This document shows positions 8,992 through 17,241 of a stretch of 64,000 nucleotides of DNA, in pieces. The notes beneath the pieces were generated by a model. It ran no database searches, was not told where the DNA came from, and was given only the letters and a program-made list of their open reading frames with translations. Within the stretch, counting starts at the first letter, position 1; each line of letters opens with the position of its first letter. This stretch comes from Hyphomicrobiales bacterium (GTDB lineage: Bacteria > Pseudomonadota > Alphaproteobacteria > Rhizobiales > Rhizobiaceae): NCBI GenBank assembly GCA_017305925.1, contig JAFKJW010000180.1, forward strand, positions 62,001 to 126,000, in the 5' to 3' direction. Both the position numbers and the translations under genes were made by a program.

Positions 8992-9750
8992 TCACAGGTT
9001 CTCACCTCCATCGACGACGAAGGCGACTCCAGTCATATATCGCGAAGCATCCGAGGCGAGAAACAAGATCGAATCCGCGATCTCTTCGGCTGATCCGAAC
9101 CGCCGCATCGGCACTGCTTCGGCGATATAGGCTTCCAGTTGACTCCGGCCGCCCATCTGTCGCTCGAAGCCGGCATTGAACGGGGTGTCGACGAAGCCGG
9201 GGCAGAGCGCGTTCACGCGGATGTTGTCGGGCGCCAGGTCCTTCGCCATTTGCTTCACCATCGCGACAGCGGCGTGCTTGGTGGTCGTGTAGGCGATCAT
9301 CCCGGCGTCAATCTGGGTCGCGGAATTCGACGCCGTGATGATGATCGACCCGCCGCCCTGGCGCCGCATCTGTTCCACCACCGCCCGGGCGGCGATAAAG
9401 TGCGCGCGCACGTTGAGCGCCCACGACCTGTCCATCTGCTCGACCGAAACCTGCTCCAGCGACCCGTCCACCTGCACGCCGACATGGGAATGGAGAACGT
9501 CCAGCCGTCCGTGCCTGTCGATGACCCCGGCGAGGACGGCGGCTATGGCGGCGTCATCCGCAACATCCAGGACTTCCGCCTCGCCCGAGCCGCCTGCCTT
9601 TCGGATTCTTTCGACGACGTTGCCGACCGCGGCCTGGTCGCGATCGGTCACGATGACATGCGCGCCCTTCGACGCCATCGCCATCGCGCCCGCCCTGCCG
9701 ATACCGGAGCCGCCGCCGGTCACGAAGGCCACCTTGCCATGAAGTCTCAT
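8992..9750 (-). CDS. Short-chain dehydrogenase/reductase
   Basis: A 252-residue classical SDR. The nucleotide-binding motif is TGGGSGIG near residue 12. The usual NNAG becomes LHSHVG, an atypical replacement. The catalytic Tyr-Lys is in IAYTTTKHAAV, with a preceding serine in ITASNS. I chose the ATG at 9750, which has GGAAGGG upstream and starts MRLHGKVAFVTGG. It is the last gene of the diol dehydratase operon, so it may oxidise or reduce the carbonyl product, or oxidise the diol before dehydration. It faces the HisD-like gene tail to tail. Confidence 0.88.
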   Translation of the reverse strand: MRLHGKVAFVTGGGSGIGRAGAMAMASKGAHVIVTDRDQAAVGNVVERIRKAGGSGEAEVLDVADDAAIAAVLAGVIDRHGRLDVLHSHVGVQVDGSLEQVSVEQMDRSWALNVRAHFIAARAVVEQMRRQGGGSIIITASNSATQIDAGMIAYTTTKHAAVAMVKQMAKDLAPDNIRVNALCPGFVDTPFNAGFERQMGGRSQLEAYIAEAVPMRRFGSAEEIADSILFLASDASRYMTGVAFVVDGGENL

Positions 9751-9843
9751 CGTTATGCCCTTCCTCGTCGTTTGGAAGTTTTTTCGCGGCAGCTCCATCC
9801 CGCCCGGGAGCGGGATCGGCTGGGTTCCGGCCGATGCCTGCGG

Positions 9844-10266
9844 TCAGTAGCGCTTCCTGAACAGGTCGCGCCGCCGGTAGACCTCGACGGCCTCGACGAG
9901 GAAATCGGCGATGCGGCTCGCGCCGTACTCCTCGCGCAGCATCCGGGCGCGTTCCAGCAGCACCTGCGGGTCGCTGACCCTGCCGGGCCGCAGCAACTCG
10001 TATGTGTCGATGATCACGTCGTCGGGGACGCCAACCAGTTCCGAAGCGCGTGCGAAGTTACCGCCGAGGGCAACCCGCCCCGCTTCCTCGGCTATTCGCG
10101 CCTGGCGCAAAAGGGTGTCCGCGGAGATGCTGATGTCGCCCGGCTGTACCTTGCCGGAAACGATCGCCTCGAGCGTCAGTCCGGCGAGGGGCATTCCCGA
10201 AGCCGCGCGGATGGTCGCGCCGGCATCCTCATCCGAAGCTTCCCCGGTTGAACCATTGGTGCTCAT
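9844..10266 (-). CDS. pduE: Diol/glycerol dehydratase small (gamma) subunit
   Basis: A 140-residue homologue of the small subunit of adenosylcobalamin-dependent diol dehydratase. It keeps TLEAIVSGKVQPGDISISADTL, the segment that begins the conserved core of PduE, and the C-terminal helix YELLRPGR. It is shorter than Klebsiella PduE (about 170 residues), mainly at the N-terminus. Its first codons overlap the end of the fused large-medium gene in a four-base ATGA junction, so subunit synthesis is coupled. It completes the alpha-beta-gamma set needed for an active enzyme. Confidence 0.9.
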   Translation of the reverse strand: MSTNGSTGEASDEDAGATIRAASGMPLAGLTLEAIVSGKVQPGDISISADTLLRQARIAEEAGRVALGGNFARASELVGVPDDVIIDTYELLRPGRVSDPQVLLERARMLREEYGASRIADFLVEAVEVYRRRDLFRKRY

Positions 10267-12524
10267 CTGCGGTCTTGCCCCAGGTTGACGGCGAGCTCGA
10301 CAGGTGCCGCATCGCGATCGACCATCGCCGTTTCAATCGCGTGGAGCAGCGAAACCTGTACATGATAGCGGGCGCTCAGCGCTTGCCCGTCCACCGGCAC
10401 CACGATGGGCTCGGGCACGCGGCCCAGCATGTAGTCGGCGGCGTTGCGGCCAAGCCCGCGATAGTGATCCAGCGTGGTGACCGGCGCGTTGGAGAAGAGC
10501 TCGACGTTGAAGTGCGGCAGCCGATCCGCTTTATGGATCACGGCCGTGCCCTTCGCCTGGATGCCGATGCCATATCCCGAGCCGGAGAGCCGGGCCGCCG
10601 AAAGGCCGAGAAACGAGGTGTCGGCCGTGTGCAGGAAGCGGACGATCCTCGGGGCTCCGCCACGGTCGCGAATTCCTTCCATGATCGCGATCAGCACGTC
10701 GACCAGATCGTGATCCGCCGTCGTTCGCTGAAGCCGGTTTCCGAATGCCGGACTGACCCCGATCACGACTTCATGGGGATCCGCGCCCTTTTGCGCCGGG
10801 CCGGTCGTATTCAGCCAGTCGGCTTCCGCGGCGTCCGTCCGGTGTGCCGCTTCCAGGACACTCTGCCTGGTCACGAGCTTGCGCATGTCCTGGATGTCAT
10901 GCCAGCGCTCAGCCGTCATCCGATACCCGGACCCCGGACCGCGATAGTCGTTCGGATCGTTGAGGGCGTTGACGACCTTGCCGTCGCGCAGGATCGAGGA
11001 GGTCTGGAGATAGTCCCCGCGAACGCGCTGATGCAGCATGAACAGGACGTTTTCGGCTTCCTGCCGGAAGCCCCGGGCAGCAAGCGCCCGGACGAGATCG
11101 ATGGCGGTGAGCTTCCTGTCGCGGATCTTCCGGCTGATCCTCGTGACTTCCCCAGGAGTGAATGTGTCCGTCTCGTGGGAACCGGACGCCGCCGCGACCG
11201 AACGCAGTCTGGCCTCGGAAAGGTCGGCGAGTTGCAGTTCGCTGAACACGGCCTGGAGCGCGCGGAGCGCGCGCATCCTGATCTCACCCGCCTGCCTCTC
11301 CTTGACCGGAGTGAGGCCGCCGTCGACCTCGAGGTCGCGCTGGATGGCGAGAAAGTCCTCGATCTCCTCTCCGTTGAACAGCGAGGGATTGAAGGTGTTG
11401 TCGTACTTGCAGATCGAACCGAAGCCGGAGCATAGCAGGTCGGAGCCGGCCATCATGTACGGGGTGATCTTCGATCCGACGCGGAGCTCCGATTCGCTGA
11501 TGCGTGTGTCGTTCCCCGAGGCGCATTCCAGGCCAAGCCAGACCGCGATCAGATTTTCCGCTATCAGTTCGCGGACGCCGCCGGCCATGGACGCGGTGAG
11601 TGGGGCCCCGTCGATCCCGCCGTTTTGCGTGCCTTGCACGCCCATGCCGCGCTGCAGGCAAAGACAGCGCGCCTCCAGGTAGAGGACCGATTTCCGCTCG
11701 TGCAGCCCCATCAGCAATTCGGCGCCGGCACCGGAGGTGCAGCGCGCCTTGATCCCGCGGGACGCATAGGCGGCAGTCAGGAACGCCTTCGACCACGGGG
11801 TGTCGTCCCCGTCGACGAACGCGCCCTCCGTCCCGTAGACCGACACTGTCTCGGCATAGGAGGCCAGCCCGGCCATCCCGATCTTGAGTTCCTCGGATTC
11901 CTCGATCGAGCATTGGAACAACGTGCCGGCCCGCCCGACGGCCGTTCCAACGGTGCAGGCAAGGGCGTTCGCCCACGAATTGTCCGCGACGCGCATGGTG
12001 GTTTCGACCTCGTCGAAGCCGAGCGCGACGGCAAAAGCCGCATCCGCCGCGAGCTGGAGAGGATCATCCTTGGCGTTCGTGACATGGGCCTGGTTGCCGG
12101 GCGTCCGGCGCTGCCTCATCTTCGAATAGGCGAAGGTCAGCTCGAGAGCCGACATTTGGGCGACGACCGATGCCAGCTTCGCCGGCGTCATGCCGCGCGC
12201 CAGGCGTTCCAGGGTTTCCTTCGGCACGTTGATGTCGACCAGCATCCGCGCGACGTCGACAGGGTCCGCGGCCATCGCCTCGGTCGCGACGTCCACGTCG
12301 ATGTGATAGCGGGCGATGAAGCAGTCCAGAATGTCGAAATCGGCTTCCTGCCGGCCGTCCAGTTCCACGACCCGTCCGTTTTCGATCCTGATGGACGGTT
12401 CCGGATCCCACGGGCTGCGGAACGTGGAGAACCCGGCCTCCGGGTCCTCCGCGGCAAAGCGATCGTGCGCGAGCGGGCGGGAATCCCACACCTCGAAGCG
12501 GCCCCAGCGCAGGAAATCGCTCAT
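10263..12524 (-). CDS. B12-dependent diol dehydratase, fused large and medium subunits
   Basis: A 753-residue fusion. Residues 1 to about 550 match the large subunit PduC and about 575-740 match the medium subunit PduD (VVIGVSPAFG, SGSGYGIGIQAKGTAVIH, ELFSNAPVTTL). It dehydrates a 1,2-diol or glycerol-type substrate to an aldehyde by adenosylcobalamin radical chemistry in the cytosol. Active-site residues known from the Klebsiella enzyme are all present at a constant offset of four: Q145, H147, E174, E225, Q300 and D339. The N-terminal targeting peptide of PduD is replaced by the linker, which fits an enzyme outside a microcompartment. The ATG at 12524 has an excellent GGAGG site. It lies between an amidase and its small subunit. 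The substrate is unknown. Confidence 0.93.
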   Translation of the reverse strand: MSDFLRWGRFEVWDSRPLAHDRFAAEDPEAGFSTFRSPWDPEPSIRIENGRVVELDGRQEADFDILDCFIARYHIDVDVATEAMAADPVDVARMLVDINVPKETLERLARGMTPAKLASVVAQMSALELTFAYSKMRQRRTPGNQAHVTNAKDDPLQLAADAAFAVALGFDEVETTMRVADNSWANALACTVGTAVGRAGTLFQCSIEESEELKIGMAGLASYAETVSVYGTEGAFVDGDDTPWSKAFLTAAYASRGIKARCTSGAGAELLMGLHERKSVLYLEARCLCLQRGMGVQGTQNGGIDGAPLTASMAGGVRELIAENLIAVWLGLECASGNDTRISESELRVGSKITPYMMAGSDLLCSGFGSICKYDNTFNPSLFNGEEIEDFLAIQRDLEVDGGLTPVKERQAGEIRMRALRALQAVFSELQLADLSEARLRSVAAASGSHETDTFTPGEVTRISRKIRDRKLTAIDLVRALAARGFRQEAENVLFMLHQRVRGDYLQTSSILRDGKVVNALNDPNDYRGPGSGYRMTAERWHDIQDMRKLVTRQSVLEAAHRTDAAEADWLNTTGPAQKGADPHEVVIGVSPAFGNRLQRTTADHDLVDVLIAIMEGIRDRGGAPRIVRFLHTADTSFLGLSAARLSGSGYGIGIQAKGTAVIHKADRLPHFNVELFSNAPVTTLDHYRGLGRNAADYMLGRVPEPIVVPVDGQALSARYHVQVSLLHAIETAMVDRDAAPVELAVNLGQDRR

Positions 12525-12609
12525 CGTGAAACCTCCTTCGGCTCGTCGCGCTGGCCGGCCCGGCAATCCGCCGCCGGCTCCGCAGCAAGTCGCATACGCC
12601 GGGCGGCGC

Positions 12610-14061
12610 CTAGGCCGTGGCGTGGACGACCGGCAGCCGGTCGCGCCACGGCGCCGCGATCTCGACCTGTCGTGCCAATCTCAGAAGCAGCGACTCATCA
12701 CCATGGGCGGCGACGTACTGAACGCCGATGGGAAGGCCCTGCGCGGAAGGCTTGCCAGGCACGGAAATCGCCGGATTGCCTGAGATGTTGAACGTGAACA
12801 TGAAGGCGGAATCCCACCAGCGGGCGAGATACGTCTCGTAGTCGCCCTCTTCCATCGACCAGTAGTGGACGGGCTTCGGAAGCTGGGTGAGGGTCGGCGT
12901 CGCGTAAATGTCGAACGGCGCGATCTCGCGCGCGACAAGCTGACCCGCGCGCCGGGTGTTCGCGATGCTGGCCGAATACTGTTCGGCGCTCAGGGATTCG
13001 GTATGCGCGATCATGGCCTGGTTGAACGGGCAGAATTCGTCGGTGCGGAGGCTGCGCCCGATGAGATCGCTTCCGAGCGTCCGAAAATCCCGCGTGTACT
13101 CCACCGAAACGATGTCGTTGTAGTTCCACCAGGCGCCCTCGATGTCCGTGGTCAGGTCATGCTCGACCAGCGTGTGGCCGAAGCTTTCGAGCAGGCGCAG
13201 ATTGTCCTCGACCGCCGAGCGCACCTGCGCATCGAGGGGCTCTCCCCACGGGCTGGCGAGCGTATAGCCGACGGTGAGTTTCCGAGGGGCCTCGTCGAGT
13301 GCGGCCAGCCATCCCTTGGCCGGCCTTTCGGGTGTATAGGGATCGCCCGGCTCGTTACCGGCCGTGACGTCCAGGAAAGCGGCGGTGTCGCGCACGCTCA
13401 GGCTGTTGCAGAGCGTATAGACGTTTCCGAACCAGCAATCGGCGATGTCGGGTCCGTATGTTATGCGTCCGCGTGACGGCTTCAGACCGACGACGCCGCA
13501 GCAGGAGGCCGGAACCCTGATCGAGCCTGCTCCGTCCGACCCTTCGGCCAGCGGCACCAGCCGCGCCGCGACCGCGGCTGCCGCGCCGCCCGACGATCCG
13601 CCCGGAGTGCGGGTGGTGTCGTAAGGATTGAGGGTCGCGCCATAGAGCCGGTTTTCCGTTCCGATCGACCAGCCGCATTCGGGCGCGTTGCTTCGCCCGA
13701 GAACGACGAGCCCCGCCTCCCTTATGCGGCGCACCATTTCCGTCTGCGTCTTCCACGGCTTTCCTTGCAGCGCCGCGATGCCCTGGTCCAGGGGGATGCC
13801 TTCACAGGCGGACATGACGTTCTTGAGCAGGAACGGCACGCCGGCCAACGGGCCCTCCTTGCCGGCTTTCGCCTCCCGCCGCGCGAAATCGTACGTCTTT
13901 ATGGCGACCGCGTTGATCTTCGGATCGACCGCTTCGATCGTCGCGATCGCCGCCTCGGCCAGCTCCGCGGCGCTGACTTTCTTCTCCTTGACCAGTTGCG
14001 CGAGGCCGACTGCATCCGTGCTCGTATAGAGCTCGATCAATGCCCGGTTGCTGTCACTCAT
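12610..14061 (-). CDS. Amidase-signature family hydrolase
   Basis: A 483-residue amidase. The triad is visible: the lysine in GVPFLLKNVMSACEG (near residue 81), the cis-serine in TPGGSSGGAAAAVAA (near 156) and the nucleophilic serine in SDGAGSIRVPASCCGVVGLK (near 178). The ATG at 14061 begins MSDSNRALIELY. It is the fourth gene of the operon, after the three importer genes and before the diol dehydratase. That position implies that the imported molecule carries an amide that is cut in the cytoplasm, freeing a diol or polyol for the dehydratase. The substrate is inferred only from this order. Confidence 0.9.
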   Translation of the reverse strand: MSDSNRALIELYTSTDAVGLAQLVKEKKVSAAELAEAAIATIEAVDPKINAVAIKTYDFARREAKAGKEGPLAGVPFLLKNVMSACEGIPLDQGIAALQGKPWKTQTEMVRRIREAGLVVLGRSNAPECGWSIGTENRLYGATLNPYDTTRTPGGSSGGAAAAVAARLVPLAEGSDGAGSIRVPASCCGVVGLKPSRGRITYGPDIADCWFGNVYTLCNSLSVRDTAAFLDVTAGNEPGDPYTPERPAKGWLAALDEAPRKLTVGYTLASPWGEPLDAQVRSAVEDNLRLLESFGHTLVEHDLTTDIEGAWWNYNDIVSVEYTRDFRTLGSDLIGRSLRTDEFCPFNQAMIAHTESLSAEQYSASIANTRRAGQLVAREIAPFDIYATPTLTQLPKPVHYWSMEEGDYETYLARWWDSAFMFTFNISGNPAISVPGKPSAQGLPIGVQYVAAHGDESLLLRLARQVEIAAPWRDRLPVVHATA

Positions 14062-14093
14062 ATCGATGGTCTCCACATGACAGATAGCGTCGG

Positions 14094-15080
14094 TCAACGC
14101 ATCTCGTTGCGATTTCTGAAGCTGTCGATGGCCACCGCGAGAATGAGGATGAAGCCTATCGCGATGACCTGGTAGAATGGCGGAAAGCGCAGGATGACAA
14201 GGCCGGACTGGAGGATCAGCGCCAGGAGCGCGCCCAGCAGGGCGCCGAAGAAGTAGACCTTCCCGCCGAAGAGGCTCGTCCCGCCTATCACCGCGCCGGA
14301 TATGGCCGCCAGCGCGTCGTTGCCGTGGCCGCCTATGTCGGTTGTGGTGAACCGCGCGAGATCGAAGGCTCCGGCGATACCGCACAGGGCGCCTGCCACG
14401 GAATACAATTTGACCATATGCCACCGGGTATCGATACCGTTGCGGATGGCGGCCTTCTCCGACGAGCCGATGGCGATGGTATGGGTGCCGAAGCTCCCCC
14501 GCCTGAACTGTATCCACACGACAGCCACCACGACCGCGGCCAGGAGTGTCGAGAGCGGAACGCGCCAGAGATAGACGCTTCCGAACGCCGACTGGATCGA
14601 CAGAGGCACGCCGTAAAGGTTTTCGCCGTTGGTGATGACCTGCGCGGTTCCGAGATAGATGCCGAGCGTACCGAGCGTCGCCACCAGCGAGTTGATCCGA
14701 AGCCATCCGACGAGCACGCCGTTGATGACGCCGGCGAGCAGCCCAACCACGATGGTGACCAGGAATAGCACCGGAAGCGTGATGTGCGGCCCGGGATCCC
14801 CACCGGCGCTCATCGAGACGAGAACCGTGCCGGCGACGACGGAAGCCAGGACGGCCGTCGCGCCCTGGGAAAGATCGATCTGCGCGGCGCCGAGCAGCAT
14901 GGTCTGGGCGATGACCAGCATCATGACCTGCGAATAGGTGGTCAGGATTGCCTGGACGTTGATTGGATTGAGGAACGCGCCGTTCGCGGATGCTAACTGG
15001 AAGATGATCACCAGAAGCACGTCGAGCCCCAGGACCCAAAGAGTGTTCCCACCCAGAAGAGGGTGGCGGAAGCGATCCAT
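14094..15080 (-). CDS. Ribose-type ABC transporter permease
   Basis: A 328-residue inner-membrane permease of the RbsC family with about eight to ten hydrophobic segments. The conserved loop is seen as GAAQIDLSQGATA, and the second half carries GNDALAAISGAVIGGTSLFGG, the family's cytoplasmic coupling region. The chosen ATG (15080, MDRFRHPLLGG) has GGAGA upstream. An alternative start at 15182 would overlap the ATPase gene and add a proline-rich, arginine-rich leader that looks non-native. It pairs with the ATPase and binding protein directly upstream. Confidence 0.9.
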   Translation of the reverse strand: MDRFRHPLLGGNTLWVLGLDVLLVIIFQLASANGAFLNPINVQAILTTYSQVMMLVIAQTMLLGAAQIDLSQGATAVLASVVAGTVLVSMSAGGDPGPHITLPVLFLVTIVVGLLAGVINGVLVGWLRINSLVATLGTLGIYLGTAQVITNGENLYGVPLSIQSAFGSVYLWRVPLSTLLAAVVVAVVWIQFRRGSFGTHTIAIGSSEKAAIRNGIDTRWHMVKLYSVAGALCGIAGAFDLARFTTTDIGGHGNDALAAISGAVIGGTSLFGGKVYFFGALLGALLALILQSGLVILRFPPFYQVIAIGFILILAVAIDSFRNRNEMR

Positions 15081-15153
15081 GGAGCTTGTCTCCGGTTGCC
15101 TGCCCTGCGCGCCGACGGCGGGGCCGCCTGCCGGCGAGGGGCGAAAGAACACG

Positions 15154-15921
15154 CTACGCAGCGGCCGCGTCATCATTTTCACCCACCATCATGGAAACCA
15201 CCGACGTCACGGTCTGCCCGGCCGCCGGAAGCGTGCGGACGATCCTGCCCCGCCGCAGGATGATCAGACGGTCGGCGATCGCAAGGACGCTCGGTATGTC
15301 GTGTGCGATGAGGCATACGGCCATGCCTTTGGCGGCGATCGTCTTTATCGTCTCGAGCACGAGCGCCACCTGCTTCGGTCCGAGCGCCGCCGTGGGCTCG
15401 TCGAGCAGCAACGCCGCCTTGGACCACATCAGCGCCCTGGCGATCGCCGCCACCTGGCGCTGGCCGCCCGAAAGCAGCCGGACGGGCATCCGCACATCGC
15501 GTAGCGTCGAGATGCCGAGATGGGCGATCTCCTCCGTCGCCTTGCGGTCCATCCTTGCGGAATCCAGCCATCCGAGGGTCCCGGCAAGACCGGAACTGCG
15601 GAGTTCCCGGCCCAGGAACATATTTTCGGCCACGGTGAGATGATGGGCGAGCGCAAGGTCCTGATAGACCATGCCGATGCCCATCTCCTGGGCGTGATGC
15701 AGGGAGGTGATCGGCTCTCCCCTTACGAGCACCTCGCCGGAGCTCGGAGGCAAGGCGCCGCACATGATGTTCATGAGCGTCGACTTGCCGGCACCGTTGT
15801 CCCCCAGAAGCGCGACGATCTCGCCGGCAAACATCTGGATGTTGACGCCCGTCAGGGCGGTGATCTGCCCGTACTGCTTGGCGACGTTTCTGATCTCCAG
15901 GACCGGATCGGCATGAGACAT
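15154..15921 (-). CDS. Ribose-type ABC transporter ATP-binding protein
   Basis: A 255-residue single-domain ATPase that drives the importer. It has Walker A GDNGAGKST (near residue 40), Q-loop in MVYQDLALAHHLTV, signature LLSGGQRQVAA, Walker B ALLLDEPTAAL and H-loop histidine in CLIAHDIPS. RbsA-type proteins are usually two fused domains of about 500 residues. This one is a single domain and would work as a homodimer, a variant common in rhizobia. The ATG at 15921 has GGAGG four bases upstream. Confidence 0.92.
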   Translation of the reverse strand: MSHADPVLEIRNVAKQYGQITALTGVNIQMFAGEIVALLGDNGAGKSTLMNIMCGALPPSSGEVLVRGEPITSLHHAQEMGIGMVYQDLALAHHLTVAENMFLGRELRSSGLAGTLGWLDSARMDRKATEEIAHLGISTLRDVRMPVRLLSGGQRQVAAIARALMWSKAALLLDEPTAALGPKQVALVLETIKTIAAKGMAVCLIAHDIPSVLAIADRLIILRRGRIVRTLPAAGQTVTSVVSMMVGENDDAAAA

Positions 15922-15979
15922 GGTTCCTCCGCTGCCCATGGTTGCGGAGGGGGCAGGCACCGCCCCCTCCCGACTGACG

Positions 15980-16966
15980 TCATTCGCAGTTCGGAGAATA
16001 GATATAACCCTTGCTATCGTCGTCCTCGATATTGTCGCGCGTCAGGAATTTCACGGGCGTGAACACCTGGTAGGGCAGATTGGCCGCCTCGCGGCCCTCC
16101 TCCAGAACCTTCACCATGGATTCCACCATGATCTTGCCGAGCTGCCTGGGGCTCTGGGCCACCAAGGCGTCCAGGTCGCCCGCCTTCAGCAGCTCGACCT
16201 GCCTTTCCGTAGCGTCGTAGCCGACGACCTTGACTTCTCCACGCTTGCCTGCCGAGCGGAGCGCGTTGGCGGCGCCTTCGGCTCCCGCATCCTGGGTGGC
16301 ATAGATCGCCGCCAGGTCCGGATTGGCCGTCAGCACCGACGCCGTGACGGAAGCGGCCTTGCTGGCATTCGATTCGATGTACTGGACATCCAGCAGGTGC
16401 ACGTCCGGATATTCCTTGTCGAGCACCTCCTTGAAGCCTGCCCAGCGCTCGTTCTGGACGGCGTTGCCCGGGGACGCGGTCAGGATGAGCACGGAGCCCT
16501 TCGCGCCGATCATCTTGGCGAGATCGTGCGCCGCCTGCTTGCCGGCCTCCAGGTTCGACGTCCTGATGTTTTGGATGTCGACGGGCTCCGTCAGGCTGCC
16601 GTCGACGGTGATGACGGGGGTGCCGGCGTCAATCAGTTCCTTCGTCGGCGCGATGAATGCTGTCGAGTCCCAAGGAACGAGCAGGATTCCGTCCGGCGAC
16701 TGCGATGCGACGGCCTGCAGCACCTGAAGCTCGTCACGAGGCGAGATCGACTGCGAGCCCTGCCAGATCAGGTTGACCCCGTGATCCTTCGCCGTCGCCT
16801 CGGCGGCGCATTTCATGGCCTGATAGAAAGTCAGACCGACGGAAGCGGTCACGAAGCCGACATTGTATCCGCCTTCGGGCCGCGGTTTCTTGTCCTGGGC
16901 ATGGGCTGGCATCGCAGCGCACAAGGCGACCACGGCTGCGCCGGCAATCAAACGACAAAGCCTCAT
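15980..16966 (-). CDS. Periplasmic sugar/polyol-binding protein of the diol dehydratase operon
   Basis: A 328-residue Peripla_BP_4 binding protein and first gene of the operon. The ATG at 16966 follows AGGAGGAG, and the product begins MRLCRLIAGAAVVALCAAMPAHAQ, a clear signal peptide cut after AHA. Family segments include QAVASQSPDGILLVPWDS and AGTPVITVDGS. It delivers ligand to the permease and ATPase encoded next. The operon's diol dehydratase makes a polyol or glyceryl-type ligand plausible, and the amidase suggests that the ligand also has an amide bond. Both are inference. Confidence 0.92.
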   Translation of the reverse strand: MRLCRLIAGAAVVALCAAMPAHAQDKKPRPEGGYNVGFVTASVGLTFYQAMKCAAEATAKDHGVNLIWQGSQSISPRDELQVLQAVASQSPDGILLVPWDSTAFIAPTKELIDAGTPVITVDGSLTEPVDIQNIRTSNLEAGKQAAHDLAKMIGAKGSVLILTASPGNAVQNERWAGFKEVLDKEYPDVHLLDVQYIESNASKAASVTASVLTANPDLAAIYATQDAGAEGAANALRSAGKRGEVKVVGYDATERQVELLKAGDLDALVAQSPRQLGKIMVESMVKVLEEGREAANLPYQVFTPVKFLTRDNIEDDDSKGYIYSPNCE

Positions 16967-17004
16967 TGTATTCTCCTCCTGACAAATCGACTTGTTTTGA
17001 TGAT

Positions 17005-17028
17005 CAGCCGGGGCCTTCGCCCCGGTTG
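17005..17028 (-). promoter_or_regulatory. Stable GC hairpin in the leader of the diol dehydratase operon
   Basis: A ten-base-pair stem, CAGCCGGGGC against GCCCCGGTTG with one G-T wobble and a four-base loop, lies 38 bases upstream of the first ATG of the operon. It could act as an attenuator, a processing or stability element, or a terminator of an upstream transcript. No T-run follows it on the minus strand. No cobalamin riboswitch motif was recognised in the rest of the 275-base leader. Confidence 0.35.
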
Positions 17029-17085
17029 ACCGGCCGCCATCCATTGCTGGCAACCGGTTCGCTTCTCCTCCGCCGTGCCACGATC

Positions 17086-17102
17086 TGCCAACGTGATCGG
17101 CA
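17086..17102. promoter_or_regulatory. Possible dyad operator between operon and LuxR-type gene
   Basis: A 17-base dyad with TGCC and GGCA arms sits in the divergent region upstream of the importer operon. Its size suits a LuxR-type dimer and the only nearby regulator is of that type, but the dyad is short and the link is a guess. Confidence 0.2.
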
Positions 17103-17241
17103 ATTGAACTGCCGGCTCGGTTTCGCGCTCCGCCGGCCAGGCCGCGACGCTCGGGCGTCGCATCGACCTATTGCTTCAATGACAAAAAAATATACAAAAC
17201 CCTGAACGAGTGTATATACCACAAAAAGCATAGAAATCGCG

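Noticed and set aside
8992-16966. A pdu-type microcompartment locus
   Set aside because: No shell protein, aldehyde dehydrogenase with a targeting peptide, or reactivase gene is present, and the fused dehydratase lacks the targeting peptide.
16967-17241. A possible cobalamin riboswitch before the B12-dependent operon
   Set aside because: I looked for the B12 box and flanking conserved segments and found none; only a simple GC hairpin is present.
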